In this document: one piece after another, positions 62,862 through 64,000 of the stretch
Position numbering within the stretch: position 1 is the first letter of the stretch
Layout of the letters: each line of letters begins with the position of its first letter
Source: Janthinobacterium sp. Marseille
GTDB lineage: Bacteria > Pseudomonadota > Gammaproteobacteria > Burkholderiales > Burkholderiaceae_D
Direction: 5' to 3'
Assembly: GCF_000013625.1 (NCBI RefSeq)
Contig: NC_009659.1
Span: 2,170,001-2,234,000, forward strand
Length of the DNA stretch: 64,000 nt
Notes under the pieces: generated by a model
Told to the model about the DNA's origin: nothing
Databases searched by the model: none
Seen by the model: the letters and a program-made list of their open reading frames with translations, nothing else
Made by a program: the position numbers and the translations under genes

Positions 62862-63458
62862 ATGGATACCAGTCAAATTACCGGACTCATACTGGCAGGC
62901 GGACGCGGTACCCGTATGGGCACTGTCGACAAAGGCCTGCAACTGTTCCGCGATGCGCCCATGGCCTTGCATGTGTTGATGCGCCTGTCGCCGCAAGTCG
63001 GCTACATCATGATCAATGCCAACCAGAATATCGCGCCGTATGAAGGCTTCGGCGTGCCGGTGTGGCAAGATGAAATGCAGGGCTTTGCCGGCCCGCTGGC
63101 CGGTTTGCAAACCGGACTGATCCACTGCGAAACCGATTACCTGGTCACTTCGCCTTGCGACTCCCCTTTCCTGCCCAAGGATCTGGTAGAGCGACTGGCA
63201 GATGGCCTGGAACAAAACAATGCAGACATCGCAGTGGCAGTCACCGGCGAAGGTGCAACCCGCCAGGCGCATCCGGTCTTCTGCCTGGTCAAGGCTTCAC
63301 TATTACCGCACCTGACGCTGTACTTGCAGGAAGGTGGGCGCAAATTCGATAAATGGTATTCATCCCTGGCGGTGGCCGAAGTCCATTTCGACGACGAAGA
63401 TGCCTTCCGCAATATCAATACGCTGGATGACTTGCGTAAATACGAGACCACTGCCTGA
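62862..63458 (+). CDS. mobA: Molybdenum cofactor guanylyltransferase MobA
   Basis: Attaches GMP to Mo-molybdopterin to give the guanine dinucleotide form needed by formate dehydrogenase. 198 residues. Nucleotide-binding LILAGGRGTRMGTVDKGLQ (residues 9-27) and the metal-site SPCDSPFLP are intact. It is 49 bp after moaA. Its TGA overlaps the moeA ATG. Confidence 0.95.
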   Translation: MDTSQITGLILAGGRGTRMGTVDKGLQLFRDAPMALHVLMRLSPQVGYIMINANQNIAPYEGFGVPVWQDEMQGFAGPLAGLQTGLIHCETDYLVTSPCDSPFLPKDLVERLADGLEQNNADIAVAVTGEGATRQAHPVFCLVKASLLPHLTLYLQEGGRKFDKWYSSLAVAEVHFDDEDAFRNINTLDDLRKYETTA

Positions 63459-64000
63459 TGAATCTGCGCTATTCACACCTCCTGCGCGATGCCGCACTTA
63501 ACGACGATTTAGACGAACTCATGCCGAACGACACTCCAGCCGAATCCAGTGACAAGCGCACGACACTTTCCAACGTCATCAGTTGCCTGTCGGATTACGA
63601 TCCAGACGCGCTGCCGGTACCGGATGCGCAAACCATCATTCGCCAGTTCATCCAGCCTATTAATGCAATTGAAAAGGTAGCGATCCGCAGTGCACTGGAT
63701 CGCGTACTGGCCGCCGATATCGTTTCGCCGATCAACGTTCCTTCGCATGACAACTCGGCGATGGATGGTTATGCCTTCCGTGGCAGCGAACTACAGAAGG
63801 AACAGGACCTGCAATTGAAGATTGTCGGTACCGCCTATGCCGGTCGCGCTTATGAAGGCAGCGTAGGCAGCGGTGAATGCGTACGCATCATGACCGGCGC
63901 CGTGATGCCGGTCGAATGCGATACCGTGATCCCGCAGGAATTTACGCGTGACGAAAGTGAACAAGGCATGACCATACCGGCAGGTGTGGTGCGCACTGGT
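63458..64000 (+). CDS. moeA: Molybdopterin molybdenumtransferase MoeA (5' part)
   Basis: Inserts molybdate into adenylylated molybdopterin. The open frame reaches the window edge with 181 codons visible, so the gene is truncated by the window, not broken. Family motifs IRSALDRVLAADIVSPINVPSHDNSAMDGYA and GECVRIMTGAVMP are clear. The first 60 or so residues are less conserved than usual, and the true start could be the internal ATG at 63521. The ATGA overlap with mobA supports 63458 and coupled translation. Confidence 0.9.
   Translation, partial: MNLRYSHLLRDAALNDDLDELMPNDTPAESSDKRTTLSNVISCLSDYDPDALPVPDAQTIIRQFIQPINAIEKVAIRSALDRVLAADIVSPINVPSHDNSAMDGYAFRGSELQKEQDLQLKIVGTAYAGRAYEGSVGSGECVRIMTGAVMPVECDTVIPQEFTRDESEQGMTIPAGVVRTG

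Overview
The window looks like a chromosomal segment of a betaproteobacterium in the Burkholderiales, most likely Oxalobacteraceae (Herminiimonas/Janthinobacterium-like). This rests on remembered protein families and gene pairings: an AaeB/FUSC pump operon with a NodT-type outer membrane factor, a 2.9 kaa cyclic glucan synthase, ImuA, DUF1631, DUF2970, and a formate dehydrogenase cluster with DUF3305/DUF3306. No database search was possible. Coding density is high. I see no rRNA, tRNA, insertion sequence, prophage or CRISPR array.

Layout. 0.1-2.3 kb: a Fur-boxed TonB-dependent siderophore receptor. 2.5-4.5 kb: a YcaC-type hydrolase, soxR, and a divergent FMN reductase whose upstream region carries both a SoxR-type promoter and a LexA box. 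4.5-9.8 kb: a five-gene efflux operon (outer membrane factor, MarR, FUSC pump, DUF1656, HlyD-type adaptor) with overlapping genes. 10-16 kb: a leader with an intrinsic terminator, a KefB/C-type K+/H+ antiporter, a DMT exporter, a VOC protein, a tautomerase with its MarR regulator, and a divergent chromate transporter. 16-19 kb: the glyoxylate shunt (aceA, aceB). 19.5-31.5 kb: housekeeping and RNA-related genes (dbpA, two methyltransferases, cbpA, ppnN, DUF1631, an RsuA-type pseudouridine synthase, hisC, DUF2970). 31.6-40.4 kb: one giant gene for cyclic beta-1,2-glucan synthase. 40.8-48 kb: a PPC-domain protein, a spermidine-synthase-like protein, an MCE/Mla lipid-transport operon lacking its ATPase, a LexA-boxed solo imuA, and a two-component pair.

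47.9-60.2 kb is one long minus-strand gene train for formate oxidation: DUF3305, DUF3306, a multi-cluster ferredoxin-like protein, a TorD chaperone, a short TAT protein, the Cys-type formate dehydrogenase alpha, beta and gamma subunits with two small exported proteins, the sulfurtransferase FdhD, and a TupB/TupC-type tungstate/molybdate permease and ATPase. It is followed by the Fe-S carrier apbC/mrp and, divergently, moaA-mobA-moeA. Metal uptake, molybdopterin synthesis, nucleotide attachment, sulfuration, Fe-S delivery, chaperoning and the enzyme itself are thus encoded within 17 kb.

The most unusual signals are the near-identical LexA box and ribosome-binding leader found 41 kb apart in front of imuA and of the FMN reductase, the combined SoxR/LexA control predicted for that reductase, paired 18-bp operators around the marR/tautomerase/chrA locus, and a 13-bp direct repeat upstream of aceA.
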